Counted from the first letter of the stretch, positions 34,868 through 43,915 are shown. The stretch: DNA of 64,000 nucleotides from an uncultured Bacteroidales bacterium (GCA_900315175.1 OMYA01000005.1:186001-250000), one strand, 5' to 3'. Translations and numbers: made by a program. The notes: generated from the letters alone by a model not told the origin.

Positions 34868-36781
34868 ATGGGAAGAAGTATGAGAAAATGGCGTGTTGAG
34901 GACTCTGCGGAGCTCTACAACATCAACAACTGGGGCATTAACTATTTCTCTATCAACGAGAAAGGCAATGTGGTGGTAACGCCGCGTGAAGGATGTGCTT
35001 CTGTTGACCTTCGTGAACTTGTCGACGAGCTTCAGTTGCGTGACGTGTCGGCTCCGATGCTGATTCGTTTTCCTGATATCATCGACACTCGCATTGAGAA
35101 AATAGATTCCTGCTTCAAGGAAGCTGCTAAAGAGTACGATTACAAAGGAAAGAATTTCATAGTTTTCCCCATAAAAGTCAACCAGATGCGTCCTGTGGTC
35201 GAGGAAATCGTGAGCCACGGAAAGAAGTTCAACATCGGTTTGGAGGCGGGCTCGAAGCCTGAGCTTCATGCGATTATTGCATCAAACACAGATAGTGAAT
35301 CACTTATCATCTGCAACGGGTATAAAGACGAGAGTTTCATCGAGCTTGCTTTGCTCGCGCAGAAGATGGGACGAACCATCATTATCGTTGTAGAGAAGAT
35401 GAATGAGTTGAGACTTATCGCGAAGTTGTCGAAGCAGTTGAAGGTGACTCCAAAGATTGGTATCCGCATTAAGTTGGCGAGCTCAGGAGCTGGCAAATGG
35501 GAAGACTCAGGTGGCGACGCCTCGAAATTCGGGCTTTCATCGTCAGAACTGCTTGAAGCTCTTGAATTTCTTGAGAAAAACAACATGATGGACTGTCTCA
35601 AGCTGGTGCATTATCACATCGGCAGCCAGGTGACGAAAATCAGAAGCATAAAGATAGCCTTGAAGGAGGCGGCACAGTTTTACGTACAGCTTCATAAGAT
35701 GGGCTTCAACGTTGAGTTTGTTGACGTTGGCGGCGGTCTCGGTGTCGATTACGACGGCACACACTCAGCCAACAGCGCCAGCTCGGTCAACTATACAATT
35801 CAGGAATACGTCAACGACGCGATATTCTCCATCGTCGACGCATGCGACAAAAACGGGTTACAGCATCCTAACGTCATCAACGAATCGGGACGCGCACTGA
35901 CAGCACACCATTCGGTCTTGATTATGGAAGTGCTTGAAACAGCGTCACTTCCGACATGGGATGATGACAACGAGAGAGTTGAAGAAACCGACCATGAGCT
36001 TATTCATGATCTTTACGAGACTTGGGAAAACCTTACAAGCAAACAATCGTCGATGCTCGAGACTTGGCACGATGCACAAGAAATCCGTGAGGAAGCCCTC
36101 GACCTCTTCAATATGGGACTTCTCGACCTCAAGACACGTGCCAAGATTGAACGTATCTTCTGGTCAGTTGCACTGGAAATCAACCAGCTGGCATCACATC
36201 AGAAACGTGTGCCTGACGAGTTGCTCGCGCTGCCTAAGTTATTGGCTGACAAGTATTTCTGCAACTTCTCGATGTTCCAGTCTCTTCCTGATGCATGGGC
36301 TATCGACCAGGTGTTCCCTACAATGCCTATCCATCGTTTGAACGAATACCCTGACCGTGAGGCCACTCTGCAAGATATCACTTGCGACTCAGACGGCAAG
36401 ATGACCACTTATGTGACGGGACACAGTCTTTCGCACAATCTTCCGGTGCATACCCTCACCAAGAACGAGCCATATTATATAGGTGTATTCCTCGTGGGCG
36501 CTTACCAGGAGATTTTAGGTGATATGCACAACCTCTTCGGTGACACCAATGCCGTACACGTCTCCGTTGACGAGAAAGGCTATTACATCGACCAACTCAT
36601 TGACGGTGAGACTGTTGCAGAAGTTTTGGAATATGTCCAATACAGTCCGAAAAAACTCGTCAGAACAGTGGAGTCGTGGGTTACAAGCTGTGTGAAGGCA
36701 GGAAAGATCACTGTTGAAGAAGGTAAAGAGTTCTTGTCGAATTACCGGTCGGGACTTTACGGATATACTTACTTAGAGTAA
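34868..36781 (+). CDS. speA: Biosynthetic arginine decarboxylase
   Basis: PLP enzyme converting arginine to agmatine, the entry to polyamine synthesis. The 637-residue length fits SpeA. PLP Lys103 sits in VFPIKVNQ; other family signatures are GLEAGSKPEL, HYHIGSQVTKI, VDVGGGLGVDYDG and NESGRALTAHH; the C-terminal FLVGAYQEILGDMHNLFGDTN is typical. The start ATG 34868 (MGRSMRKW) follows the -7 box; the 14-codon upstream extension does not. The stop overlaps the ATG of the giant GH2 gene by one base (TAATG), an unexpected pairing. Confidence 0.96.
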   Translation: MGRSMRKWRVEDSAELYNINNWGINYFSINEKGNVVVTPREGCASVDLRELVDELQLRDVSAPMLIRFPDIIDTRIEKIDSCFKEAAKEYDYKGKNFIVFPIKVNQMRPVVEEIVSHGKKFNIGLEAGSKPELHAIIASNTDSESLIICNGYKDESFIELALLAQKMGRTIIIVVEKMNELRLIAKLSKQLKVTPKIGIRIKLASSGAGKWEDSGGDASKFGLSSSELLEALEFLEKNNMMDCLKLVHYHIGSQVTKIRSIKIALKEAAQFYVQLHKMGFNVEFVDVGGGLGVDYDGTHSANSASSVNYTIQEYVNDAIFSIVDACDKNGLQHPNVINESGRALTAHHSVLIMEVLETASLPTWDDDNERVEETDHELIHDLYETWENLTSKQSSMLETWHDAQEIREEALDLFNMGLLDLKTRAKIERIFWSVALEINQLASHQKRVPDELLALPKLLADKYFCNFSMFQSLPDAWAIDQVFPTMPIHRLNEYPDREATLQDITCDSDGKMTTYVTGHSLSHNLPVHTLTKNEPYYIGVFLVGAYQEILGDMHNLFGDTNAVHVSVDEKGYYIDQLIDGETVAEVLEYVQYSPKKLVRTVESWVTSCVKAGKITVEEGKEFLSNYRSGLYGYTYLE

Positions 36782-39700
36782 TGAATAATATCTATAGTTT
36801 ATTGCGATACACCGTGATGATGGCGGTGTTGATGTTTTGTATGCCCGCAATGGCTCAGCACCATGATTACTCACAGGATTATCTCACATTCAATGTGCTC
36901 ACTGATGGAACAATTCCTTGGAAGTCCATTGGATCTGGCATGGAAAAAGAAATCTCTTACAGAAAAAATGGTGGTTCATGGACATCAATAACAGCTGGAG
37001 ATAATGTTACAATAAGTGTAGTGGCTGGTGATGTTGTAGAATTTAAGGGAGATAATCAAACTTATGCATTAGACAGGAGCAACTATTCTGGATTTGATGG
37101 TGGTACAGCAATTTATGAAATCTCTGGTAATATAATGAGTCTTATCTATGGTGACAACTTTGTTGGTAAGACAACAATGTCAGGCACATATAACTTCTGT
37201 TCTTTATTCAAACAGTCAATGGCAGTGTCGGCAGAGAACTTGATTCTTCCTGCAACAACTTTGACCAATCACTGTTACCGCGCCATGTTCAGTAAGGCTC
37301 ATAATTTGACAGCATCCCCTGCCCTTCCAGCAACCACATTGGGTGAATACTGCTATTATTATATGTTTGAGGAATGTGCAATAACATCTGCACCTGAACT
37401 TCGAGCACCGACATTGGTATCCAACTGTTATGGAAATATGTTCACAGGTTGTAGATCCCTAAATTACATCTTATGTCTTGCAGTAGATAAATCAGCAACA
37501 AATTGCTTGACAAACTGGGTAAGCCGCGTTTCATCAAACGGTACCTTTGTAAAGAAAGCAAGCTTAACCTGGACTAATGGCAATAGTGGTATTCCAACAG
37601 GATGGAATGTTGTAGATGAAGGGACTCCTGATTTTCCAACAATATCATGTGATGGATTTGAGATTGAATTATCTTGTACAACAACTGGGGCTGTCATATA
37701 CTATCAGTTAGACCATAGTGGAAATTACACACAGTATACAGCTCCAATAACAATGACCGATGATACCTTCATTGAATGTTATTCAGAAAAGGAGGGAAAA
37801 ACAAGTGCAACTATAAGTCAGATTTGTGAATATGATAATAGAACCATCTATGAGTATTCAAACCAATTCCTTGATTCATGGACATATAAAGGTAATATTA
37901 TAACAACACCCTATTCTGTTAATGCAATTGACGGTCACTCATCAAGCTACGCAAAAGGTACGTTTAACTTTGAGACAGATGTTAATCTCCGTGGCACACA
38001 GCCAACATATCTTTGGTTCCAGCATGCAGACCAATCAGCAACAATATATGTTGACAACAATCTTGTAGAAAAACACTGGGGAGGCTACAATGCATTTTTT
38101 GTAGATATATCGGACCATGTTCATAAGGGTACAAACCATATTAAGGTAGCGTTGAAAAACAATGAAGGGAATGTACTTGCCCCATATGCTGGTGACTTTA
38201 ACTTTAATGCAACATTGGGTAATGTAAAGTTGTTTACAAGCCCATACATGCCTTCAATGAGTTATGGCTATGACGGATTCCATATCACATCAACAGTGTC
38301 TTCCGCAGAAGCCACCATCAATGTGAAGACAACCATACCAACCGGTGCTACTGTCGTATGTACAATCATTGGTGATAACTGTAATTATACTGAGACAAAG
38401 GACAGTACTGGAGAGGAACTGGTGTTCACAACAACTATCCCTAATCCTCATCTTTGGAATGGTACAATCGACCCATATTTGTATAACGTGAAACTTGAGA
38501 TTTACCATAATGATGAGCTGTATCACAGATATGAAAGGCCATACGGCTTGAGATACTATGAGTATGTATTTAACGAAATCGTAAATGAAAATCCATATAC
38601 TGGTTTCTTACTTAACGGACAACCATACTTATTGAGAGGCGTGTGTGTGCACGATGACTTGGCCAATCATGCAAATGCACTCACTGATGCTGATTATACA
38701 CAGGAGTTCAGTATTATTACTGAATTAGGATGTAATTTCTTGCGTCTCGCCCACTACCCACATCCAAAGGAGGTTTATGACAAGTGTGACCAATTAGGTA
38801 TTATAGTTCAGACTGAAGTACCTTGGGTAAACAAATCAACAACTAATGAGACTGAAGCCTATTGGACTCACCTTGAAGGGCAATATGCTGATATGATAAA
38901 TCAACATTACAATCATCCATGTATTATATTCTGGGGTGTGGGTAATGAGATTAACACAAATTATACTAATACAATAGAAGGAAAAGACTTCGTTAAAGGC
39001 AAGATTGAAGGCTTTAGAAACACTATAAGGTCATTGATGCCCAATGCATTGGTTGGATATACTGTAAGTCACGGGACACAAAATGGTTTGGGTTTATTTA
39101 ACAATCCTACTGTTGATTGGATAGGTCAGAACATCTATGTCGGTTGGTACATAGACAAGACATCAAATAATCCAACAACCAGACTTACTAATGCTATAAA
39201 CTATGCCACTGCTCAGAATACACCATGCGCATTCTCTGAATATGGTTGCGGTGGCACACAACATTGCCATTCTGATGACTTTAAGACAACAACCACAAGC
39301 GGTAACAACCCAAGACACGACATTGAGTATCAGATGTGGTTACACGAAGGACACATTGCAGCAATCAAGAACAAACCAGAGTTGTTGTTCACATCACAAT
39401 GGCAACTCTTTGACATAGCAGTATCCAACAGACAGGAAGGTTATAAGGTCTGTATGGATGGAGAGACAACATCAGTATTTGACAATAATGAACTCAAAAG
39501 ATTGAACAACAAAGGTCTTGTTGAGAGAGACCACAAAACAAAAAAGGATCCATTCTATCTTTACAAGGCTTGGTGGAATCAAGAAGACAAATTTGTACAC
39601 ATTTGTGGTAAGGATTATAAAAAGCTAACCAGCAGAGTAATAAAGTGTTACACCAACGATGGCAGTACATTGAAACTTTTTGTGAACGATGTAGAGATTG

Positions 39701-41181
39701 AAACTGTCACGGTTGTAAACAACATTGCAACATTCACAGCAAGGAGTTTCAATCCAGGCGACGTAGTCAGAGTAAATGGTGCATCAACAAATGATACATT
39801 CACTTTCACTAATTACAACAAAGACTATGTCTTCACAACCGTGGGCGACTGGGACGAGGCATCCAACTGGAGCGGTAATGCAGTACCTGATGATGGCAGT
39901 GACGTGGTCATCATGGCCAACACTACCATTCCAAGCGACTATACCGCCAATGCAGGCAACATCGATCTCTACGGCGGCACCCTAACTATTGCCGACGGCG
40001 GTCAGCTCATCAGCAACAGCGCGGTGAATGCCACGGTGGAAAAGAACATCACAGCCTGCACGGTAACCCAAAATCAAGGTGCGTCACTCAGCAACGGCTG
40101 GTATTTCATATCCTCTCCTATCACTGACGACTACACACCCACAGGCAGCATGGTTGAAAACACCTACGACTTGTATCGCCTTAACCCGACAACCGCGGTG
40201 TGGGAGAACTACAAGGAACATGAAGGCAATGTCGGGGCAGGCTTCAGCATCACTAATGGAAGAGGTTTCCTCTACGCCAACAGCGAGGAGACCACCCTCA
40301 GTTTCACAGGAGCCATCAAACCATACGTGGCAAGCGAGTCTGCGGACATTAGCACAGGCTGGAACCTCATCGGCAACCCATTCACCTACAACGTTTACGC
40401 CAACCGCTCATTTTATAAGATAAATGAAGCCCAAACAGGTGTTATGGCCGTGTCAGCATTCAGCACAAGTCCCATTGCCCCATGCACGGGCATCGTGGTT
40501 AAAGCCGATAATGATGGCGACGTAATCTTCAGCAAGGAAGCTCCAGCACAAAGCCAGGGCAACAACGTCAGTTTACAGATTACGTTGAGCCAAGCTAACA
40601 CTAACACGCGCAATAATGCCATATTAGACAACGCCATCGTGAGCTTCAACGAAGGGTCACAACTCCAGAAGTTCTATTTCGGCGAGCCTGTAGCAAACAT
40701 CTTCATCCCTCAAAACGGAGATGACTACGCTATCATATTCTCCGACCGCCATGGCGATGTGCCGGTATATTTCAATGCAAACGAGCTCGGAAAATACACA
40801 ATCAGCTTCGCTAGCGAGAATATGAACCTCAAAGACATATATCTCATCGATCTCTTTGAGCAGCAGGAAATCGAGCTGATCATCAGCCCAAGTTACACTT
40901 TCATCGGCTCACCTGCCGACAAATCTGAGAGATTCAAAATTGTGTTCAAAAGCAATGACGACAATAAAACCTTTGCTTACACCAATAACGGCAACATCAT
41001 CATAACGGCTGATGTGGAAGGTGCGACCTTAAAGGTGATTGATGTGATGGGGCGTGTGATTGTTTCACAGGAGGGAGACGTTTCAAGAAACGTCTCTACA
41101 AGTGGAATGGCACCTGGAGCGTATATCCTGCGTCTCATCAACGGTGAGAAGGTAATGACGCAGAAAATCATGATAAGATAA
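36781..41181 (+). CDS. Secreted chimeric protein: PATTL repeats, chitobiase-like Ig domain, GH2 hydrolase, type IX secretion tail
   Basis: A 1466-residue modular protein. Signal peptide to about residue 25 (AMAQ). Residues 30-280: a domain with three 24-residue PATTL-CY-MF repeats, homologous to the lipoprotein at 60336. Residues 281-350: a chitobiase/Fn3-like insert (ISCDGFEIELSCTTTG). Residues 355-930: glycoside hydrolase family 2 with sugar-binding and Ig domains and a TIM barrel; acid/base Glu723 in GVGNE and nucleophile Glu820 in CAFSEYG. Residues 1015-1390: beta-rich, with DWDEASNWSG. The last about 80 residues are a type IX secretion sorting domain (VIDVMGRVIVSQ ending EKVMTQKIMIR). 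The DNA from about 36.9 to 39.8 kb is AT-rich and CpG-poor; the 3' part returns to the local composition. Substrate unknown. Confidence 0.85.
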   Translation: MNNIYSLLRYTVMMAVLMFCMPAMAQHHDYSQDYLTFNVLTDGTIPWKSIGSGMEKEISYRKNGGSWTSITAGDNVTISVVAGDVVEFKGDNQTYALDRSNYSGFDGGTAIYEISGNIMSLIYGDNFVGKTTMSGTYNFCSLFKQSMAVSAENLILPATTLTNHCYRAMFSKAHNLTASPALPATTLGEYCYYYMFEECAITSAPELRAPTLVSNCYGNMFTGCRSLNYILCLAVDKSATNCLTNWVSRVSSNGTFVKKASLTWTNGNSGIPTGWNVVDEGTPDFPTISCDGFEIELSCTTTGAVIYYQLDHSGNYTQYTAPITMTDDTFIECYSEKEGKTSATISQICEYDNRTIYEYSNQFLDSWTYKGNIITTPYSVNAIDGHSSSYAKGTFNFETDVNLRGTQPTYLWFQHADQSATIYVDNNLVEKHWGGYNAFFVDISDHVHKGTNHIKVALKNNEGNVLAPYAGDFNFNATLGNVKLFTSPYMPSMSYGYDGFHITSTVSSAEATINVKTTIPTGATVVCTIIGDNCNYTETKDSTGEELVFTTTIPNPHLWNGTIDPYLYNVKLEIYHNDELYHRYERPYGLRYYEYVFNEIVNENPYTGFLLNGQPYLLRGVCVHDDLANHANALTDADYTQEFSIITELGCNFLRLAHYPHPKEVYDKCDQLGIIVQTEVPWVNKSTTNETEAYWTHLEGQYADMINQHYNHPCIIFWGVGNEINTNYTNTIEGKDFVKGKIEGFRNTIRSLMPNALVGYTVSHGTQNGLGLFNNPTVDWIGQNIYVGWYIDKTSNNPTTRLTNAINYATAQNTPCAFSEYGCGGTQHCHSDDFKTTTTSGNNPRHDIEYQMWLHEGHIAAIKNKPELLFTSQWQLFDIAVSNRQEGYKVCMDGETTSVFDNNELKRLNNKGLVERDHKTKKDPFYLYKAWWNQEDKFVHICGKDYKKLTSRVIKCYTNDGSTLKLFVNDVEIETVTVVNNIATFTARSFNPGDVVRVNGASTNDTFTFTNYNKDYVFTTVGDWDEASNWSGNAVPDDGSDVVIMANTTIPSDYTANAGNIDLYGGTLTIADGGQLISNSAVNATVEKNITACTVTQNQGASLSNGWYFISSPITDDYTPTGSMVENTYDLYRLNPTTAVWENYKEHEGNVGAGFSITNGRGFLYANSEETTLSFTGAIKPYVASESADISTGWNLIGNPFTYNVYANRSFYKINEAQTGVMAVSAFSTSPIAPCTGIVVKADNDGDVIFSKEAPAQSQGNNVSLQITLSQANTNTRNNAILDNAIVSFNEGSQLQKFYFGEPVANIFIPQNGDDYAIIFSDRHGDVPVYFNANELGKYTISFASENMNLKDIYLIDLFEQQEIELIISPSYTFIGSPADKSERFKIVFKSNDDNKTFAYTNNGNIIITADVEGATLKVIDVMGRVIVSQEGDVSRNVSTSGMAPGAYILRLINGEKVMTQKIMIR
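41075..41099. repeat. Palindromic repeat GAGACGTTTC-AA-GAAACGTCTC
   Basis: Perfect 10-base arms (41075-41084, 41087-41096) with a 2-base centre, followed by TAC, translated in frame within the sorting domain. A degenerate copy lies at 15228-15252. Confidence 0.75.
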
Positions 41182-41190
41182 TAATTTGAC

Positions 41191-41222
41191 AAAAAAAAGA
41201 TGCCAAATGGCATCTTTTTTTT
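41191..41222. terminator. Bidirectional hairpin terminator
   Basis: Arms AAAAAAAAGATGCCA and TGGCATCTTTTTTTT around a tiny loop, with A and T runs on either side. It lies between the GH2 gene and the convergent tRNA operon. Confidence 0.9.
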
Positions 41223-41226
41223 TGTG

Positions 41227-41301
41227 TCGGGGTAGCAGGATTCGAACCTGCGACCCCCTGCTCCCAAAGCAGGTGCGCTAGCCGGACTGCGCTATGCCCC
41301 G
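41227..41301 (-). tRNA. tRNA-Pro (anticodon TGG), copy 2
   Basis: Minus strand, 75 bases without CCA: acceptor CGGGGCA/TACCCCG plus A, anticodon stem CCTGC/GCAGG around TTTGGGA, T arm GCAGG-TTCGAAT-CCTGC. Identical to the copy 15 bases upstream. Confidence 0.96.
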
Positions 41302-41316
41302 AATCCACATTTTCTG

Positions 41317-41391
41317 TCGGGGTAGCAGGATTCGAACCTGCGACCCCCTGCTCCCAAAGCAGGTGCGCTAGCCGGACTGCGCTATGCCCCG
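41317..41391 (-). tRNA. tRNA-Pro (anticodon TGG), copy 1
   Basis: Same sequence and folding as the copy at 41227-41301. Second gene of the Ser-Pro-Pro tRNA operon. Confidence 0.96.
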
Positions 41392-41397
41392 ATGAAG

Positions 41398-41485
41398 CGG
41401 AGAAGGGGGGATTCGAACCCCCGGTAGCCTTAGGGGCTACGACAGTTTAGCAAACTGTTGGTTTCAGCCACTCACCCACCTCTCC
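41398..41485 (-). tRNA. tRNA-Ser (anticodon GCT)
   Basis: Minus strand, 88 bases: acceptor GGAGAGG/CTTCTCC with discriminator G, anticodon GCT within the stem AACAG...CTGTC region, and the long variable arm GTAGCCCCTAAGGCTAC typical of serine tRNAs. Confidence 0.95.
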
Positions 41486-41506
41486 GTGTTCTGTGGTTTT
41501 GCGGGT

Positions 41507-41538
41507 GCAAAGATACAACATTTTTACACATCACCAAA
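41507..41538 (-). promoter_or_regulatory. Promoter of the tRNA-Ser/Pro/Pro operon
   Basis: Minus-strand TTTG (41535-41538), a 19-base spacer and TATCTTTGC (41507-41515): a full match to the Bacteroidota consensus, 22 bases upstream of tRNA-Ser. Confidence 0.8.
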
Positions 41539-41594
41539 CATTTTTTGAAAAAAAATTTATTTCTTTATTTTATTATTGATAATCATAATTTTAT

Positions 41595-41603
41595 TACTTT
41601 TGC
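41595..41603 (+). promoter_or_regulatory. -7 box of the alkaline phosphatase gene
   Basis: TACTTTTGC, 16 bases before ATG 41620; it excludes the 54-codon upstream extension of the frame, which crosses the tRNA-Ser gene. Confidence 0.55.
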
Positions 41604-41619
41604 GGAAAATAATTTCACC

Positions 41620-42696
41620 ATGAAAATGCGCAGATTTTTATCAGTTTTACTTGTTGCAACCGCTTTATTTTCAAGCTCTTGTTGTTCAGACAGCGAAAAA
41701 CAGGCTCCTAAAAAAGCCAAAAATGTCATAGTCCTCATCGGTGATGGCATGGGTCCTGCCCAGGTTTATTCACTCATACTCACCAGTCCGGAAAAGACAG
41801 CTTTCCAGCGTTTCCCGTATTCGGGATTCTCCGTCACCAAGTCGGCATCAAATGAGATAACCGACTCAGCAGCAGGCGGTTCGGCCATCGCAAACGGCAA
41901 CAAGACCAACAACGGCGTCATTGGAATGAATCCCGACAGCATCCCTGTGCCAAGCATGCTCGAGATTTTCGCCGGGCAAGGCAAGAAAACAGGTGTAGTA
42001 GTGACTTGCGCTGTAACGCATGCCACTCCGGCAGCATTCATGGCACATAACATCAGCAGAAAAAACAACGAGGAGATTGCTCTTGAAATCTCTGAAAAAG
42101 ATTGCCCTGACGTGTTGTTCGGAGGAGGCAAGAAATATTTCACCGAACGCAAAGACGGCCTCGACCTTGTCAGCAAGATGTGGGAAAAAGGCTGGAACAT
42201 CTACGACTCGCTTCCACAGATTGAGGACAACAACGCCAGAACCATGGTGTTGGCTGATCGCAAACACCTCGCTGAAGCTCCCAAACGTGGTGACTTCTTG
42301 CCAAATGCAACGGCTAAAGCCATCGAGATGCTCGACAACGAAAAAGGCTTCTTCCTCATGATTGAAGGTTCGCAAATCGACTTCGCCTGTCACGACAACG
42401 ACTCTGCCACACTCGTTGAAGAGATGCGTGACTTCAACAAAACACTTGACGTGGTGCTCGATTTCGCTGAAAAGGACGGCAACACATTGGTTGTTGTCAC
42501 AGCCGACCACGAGACCGGAGGTCTCACCATCATCGACCCGGAAGGCAACTACACTCGCACCGACTTCCACTTCAGCACAGGAAGCCACTCGGCTGTTTTT
42601 GTCCCGGTATTTTCCTACGGACCAGGCGCCGAAAGATTTTCAGGTGTAATGGACAACACTGAAATCATCAGTAGAATAATGGAAAATGTAAAATAA
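41620..42696 (+). CDS. Alkaline phosphatase, lipoprotein
   Basis: A 358-residue phosphomonoesterase. The N-terminus is a lipoprotein signal (LFSSSC, Cys21). Active-site motifs match the PhoA fold: metal Asp42 in VLIGDGMG, nucleophile Ser83 in TDSAAGGSA, VTHATPAAF, EGSQIDFACHDND, TADHETGG and GSHSAVFVPVFSYG. It is shorter than E. coli PhoA (about 450 residues) because crown-like insertions are missing. Role: release of phosphate from organic esters at the cell surface or periplasm. Confidence 0.93.
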   Translation: MKMRRFLSVLLVATALFSSSCCSDSEKQAPKKAKNVIVLIGDGMGPAQVYSLILTSPEKTAFQRFPYSGFSVTKSASNEITDSAAGGSAIANGNKTNNGVIGMNPDSIPVPSMLEIFAGQGKKTGVVVTCAVTHATPAAFMAHNISRKNNEEIALEISEKDCPDVLFGGGKKYFTERKDGLDLVSKMWEKGWNIYDSLPQIEDNNARTMVLADRKHLAEAPKRGDFLPNATAKAIEMLDNEKGFFLMIEGSQIDFACHDNDSATLVEEMRDFNKTLDVVLDFAEKDGNTLVVVTADHETGGLTIIDPEGNYTRTDFHFSTGSHSAVFVPVFSYGPGAERFSGVMDNTEIISRIMENVK

Positions 42697-42731
42697 TATA
42701 AAAATTTTCATAATAGTAAAAAAATATTATA

Positions 42732-42740
42732 TATCTTTGC
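42732..42740 (+). promoter_or_regulatory. -7 box of the RRM gene
   Basis: TATCTTTGC, 43 bases before ATG 42784, leaving a leader of about 35 bases. Confidence 0.55.
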
Positions 42741-42783
42741 AGTTGATATTTAACCAGTTAAGACATTATAATATTTAATATTT

Positions 42784-43044
42784 ATGAAGATTTTTATTGC
42801 AAAGTTATCTCCAAAGACAACTGTTGACGATGTGAAACGTCTTTTCGAACGTTTCGGCACAGTTTCATCGTGCAAGGTCATCATGGACCATGATACGAAA
42901 CGTTCAAAATGTTACGGATTCGTCGAGATGCCTGTCGACAGTGAGGCGTATGTTGCCGTAGTTGAGACTAACGAAATGGAGTTTATGGGCAACATTATTA
43001 ACGTAAAAAAGTCGAAACCACAGCCTGCAGGCGGCAAGAAATAG
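42784..43044 (+). CDS. RNA-binding protein with one RRM domain
   Basis: An 86-residue protein made of a single RNA recognition motif: RNP2 IFIAKL at residues 3-8 and RNP1 KCYGFVEM at about 41-48, with the four-strand/two-helix order intact and a basic tail (KKSKPQPAGGKK). Bacteroidota and cyanobacteria carry many such short RRM proteins; some bind A/U-rich RNA and act after transcription. It stands alone, with its own promoter and before the tRNA-Arg promoter. Confidence 0.93.
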   Translation: MKIFIAKLSPKTTVDDVKRLFERFGTVSSCKVIMDHDTKRSKCYGFVEMPVDSEAYVAVVETNEMEFMGNIINVKKSKPQPAGGKK

Positions 43045-43123
43045 ACACAACTTATTGAGTTACAATTATTTATAAAATTCAAAGAATTTTTTGCATTTTT
43101 GTTTACATTTTATAAAAATTTTG

Positions 43124-43132
43124 TAATTTTGC
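43124..43132 (+). promoter_or_regulatory. -7 box of the tRNA-Arg/Sua5 transcript
   Basis: TAATTTTGC, 16 bases before the tRNA-Arg 5' end. TTTG occurs at 43098-43101 with a 22-base spacer. Confidence 0.55.
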
Positions 43133-43148
43133 AGTCGCTAAAAGCAAT

Positions 43149-43222
43149 GGTCTGGTAGCTCAGCTGGATAGAGCAACAGCCTTCTAAGCTGTGGGTCTTG
43201 GGTTCGAATCCCAACCGGATCA
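43149..43222 (+). tRNA. tRNA-Arg (anticodon TCT)
   Basis: 74 bases without CCA: acceptor GGTCTGG/CCGGATC plus A, D arm GCTC/GAGC, anticodon stem ACAGC/GCTGT around CTTCTAA, T arm TTGGG-TTCGAAT-CCCAA. A37 follows U36, so it is a t6A substrate by general rule. Confidence 0.96.
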
Positions 43223-43226
43223 CGAT

Positions 43227-43838
43227 ATGTTTCTACAAGTACATCCAGAAAACCCTAATCCTCGACACATTAAGATGATTCTTGAATGTCTCGAGGATGA
43301 TGGTGTTATAATCTTCCCTACCGACACCATTTACGGCATCGGCTGCAGTGTAAAAAGCAACAAAGCCTTCGAACGCATTGCGCAGATAAAAGGGATAAGA
43401 AAGGAAAAGGCCGTATTCTCATTTATTTTCAACGACCTGAGTCAGCTGTCGGAGTTCACCAAGCCTATCAGCAACGAGGTGTTCAAGATGATGAGACGCA
43501 ACCTTCCCGGAGCTTTCACTTTCATTCTGGAGGCGAACAACAATATCCCGAAGATTTTCCAGAGCAAGCGCAAGACTATAGGTATCCGTATCCCAGACCA
43601 GCCAATCATCACCAATATCGTGAAGGAACTTGGCTGTCCGATCATGACGACATCAATACTTGACGAAGACGAGATTTCGGGGTTTTTGACCGATCCGGAG
43701 GAGATAAACGAGCGTTATAAAGACCGTGTTGACATCATCATTGATGGCGGTGTGGGCGACAATCAGGAGAGTACGATTGTGGATTGCACTGAAAATGAGA
43801 TACTTATAACTCGTCAGGGCAAAGGAATTTTGGATTGA
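43227..43838 (+). CDS. Sua5/YciO/YrdC family protein (threonylcarbamoyl-AMP synthase-like)
   Basis: A 203-residue protein of the YrdC fold: GVIIFPTDTIYGIGCS (nucleotide/threonine site), the basic region IKGIRKEKAVFSFIFNDLSQ, LPGAFTFILEAN, TIGIRIPDQPI and MTTSI. TsaC/Sua5 makes threonylcarbamoyl-AMP for t6A37 in tRNAs that read ANN codons. The N-terminus and KEKAVFSFI segment look more like the YciO branch, whose role is less certain. The ATG lies 4 bases after the end of tRNA-Arg(TCT), itself a t6A-type tRNA, so tRNA and mRNA probably come from one transcript that is cut by RNase. Confidence 0.88.
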   Translation: MFLQVHPENPNPRHIKMILECLEDDGVIIFPTDTIYGIGCSVKSNKAFERIAQIKGIRKEKAVFSFIFNDLSQLSEFTKPISNEVFKMMRRNLPGAFTFILEANNNIPKIFQSKRKTIGIRIPDQPIITNIVKELGCPIMTTSILDEDEISGFLTDPEEINERYKDRVDIIIDGGVGDNQESTIVDCTENEILITRQGKGILD

Positions 43839-43879
43839 AATTTTTTGAAAATTTTTGTTGCAGGTATTTAAAAAAGTGC

Positions 43880-43888
43880 TATTTTTGC
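43880..43888 (+). promoter_or_regulatory. -7 box of tRNA-Lys
   Basis: TATTTTTGC, 27 bases before the tRNA 5' end. Confidence 0.5.
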
Positions 43889-43915
43889 ACTCGCAAATGA
43901 ACGCAATAGTTCTAT

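Noticed and set aside
41866..42588. 240-codon frame on the minus strand
   Set aside because: Shadow of the alkaline phosphatase gene in the opposite strand.
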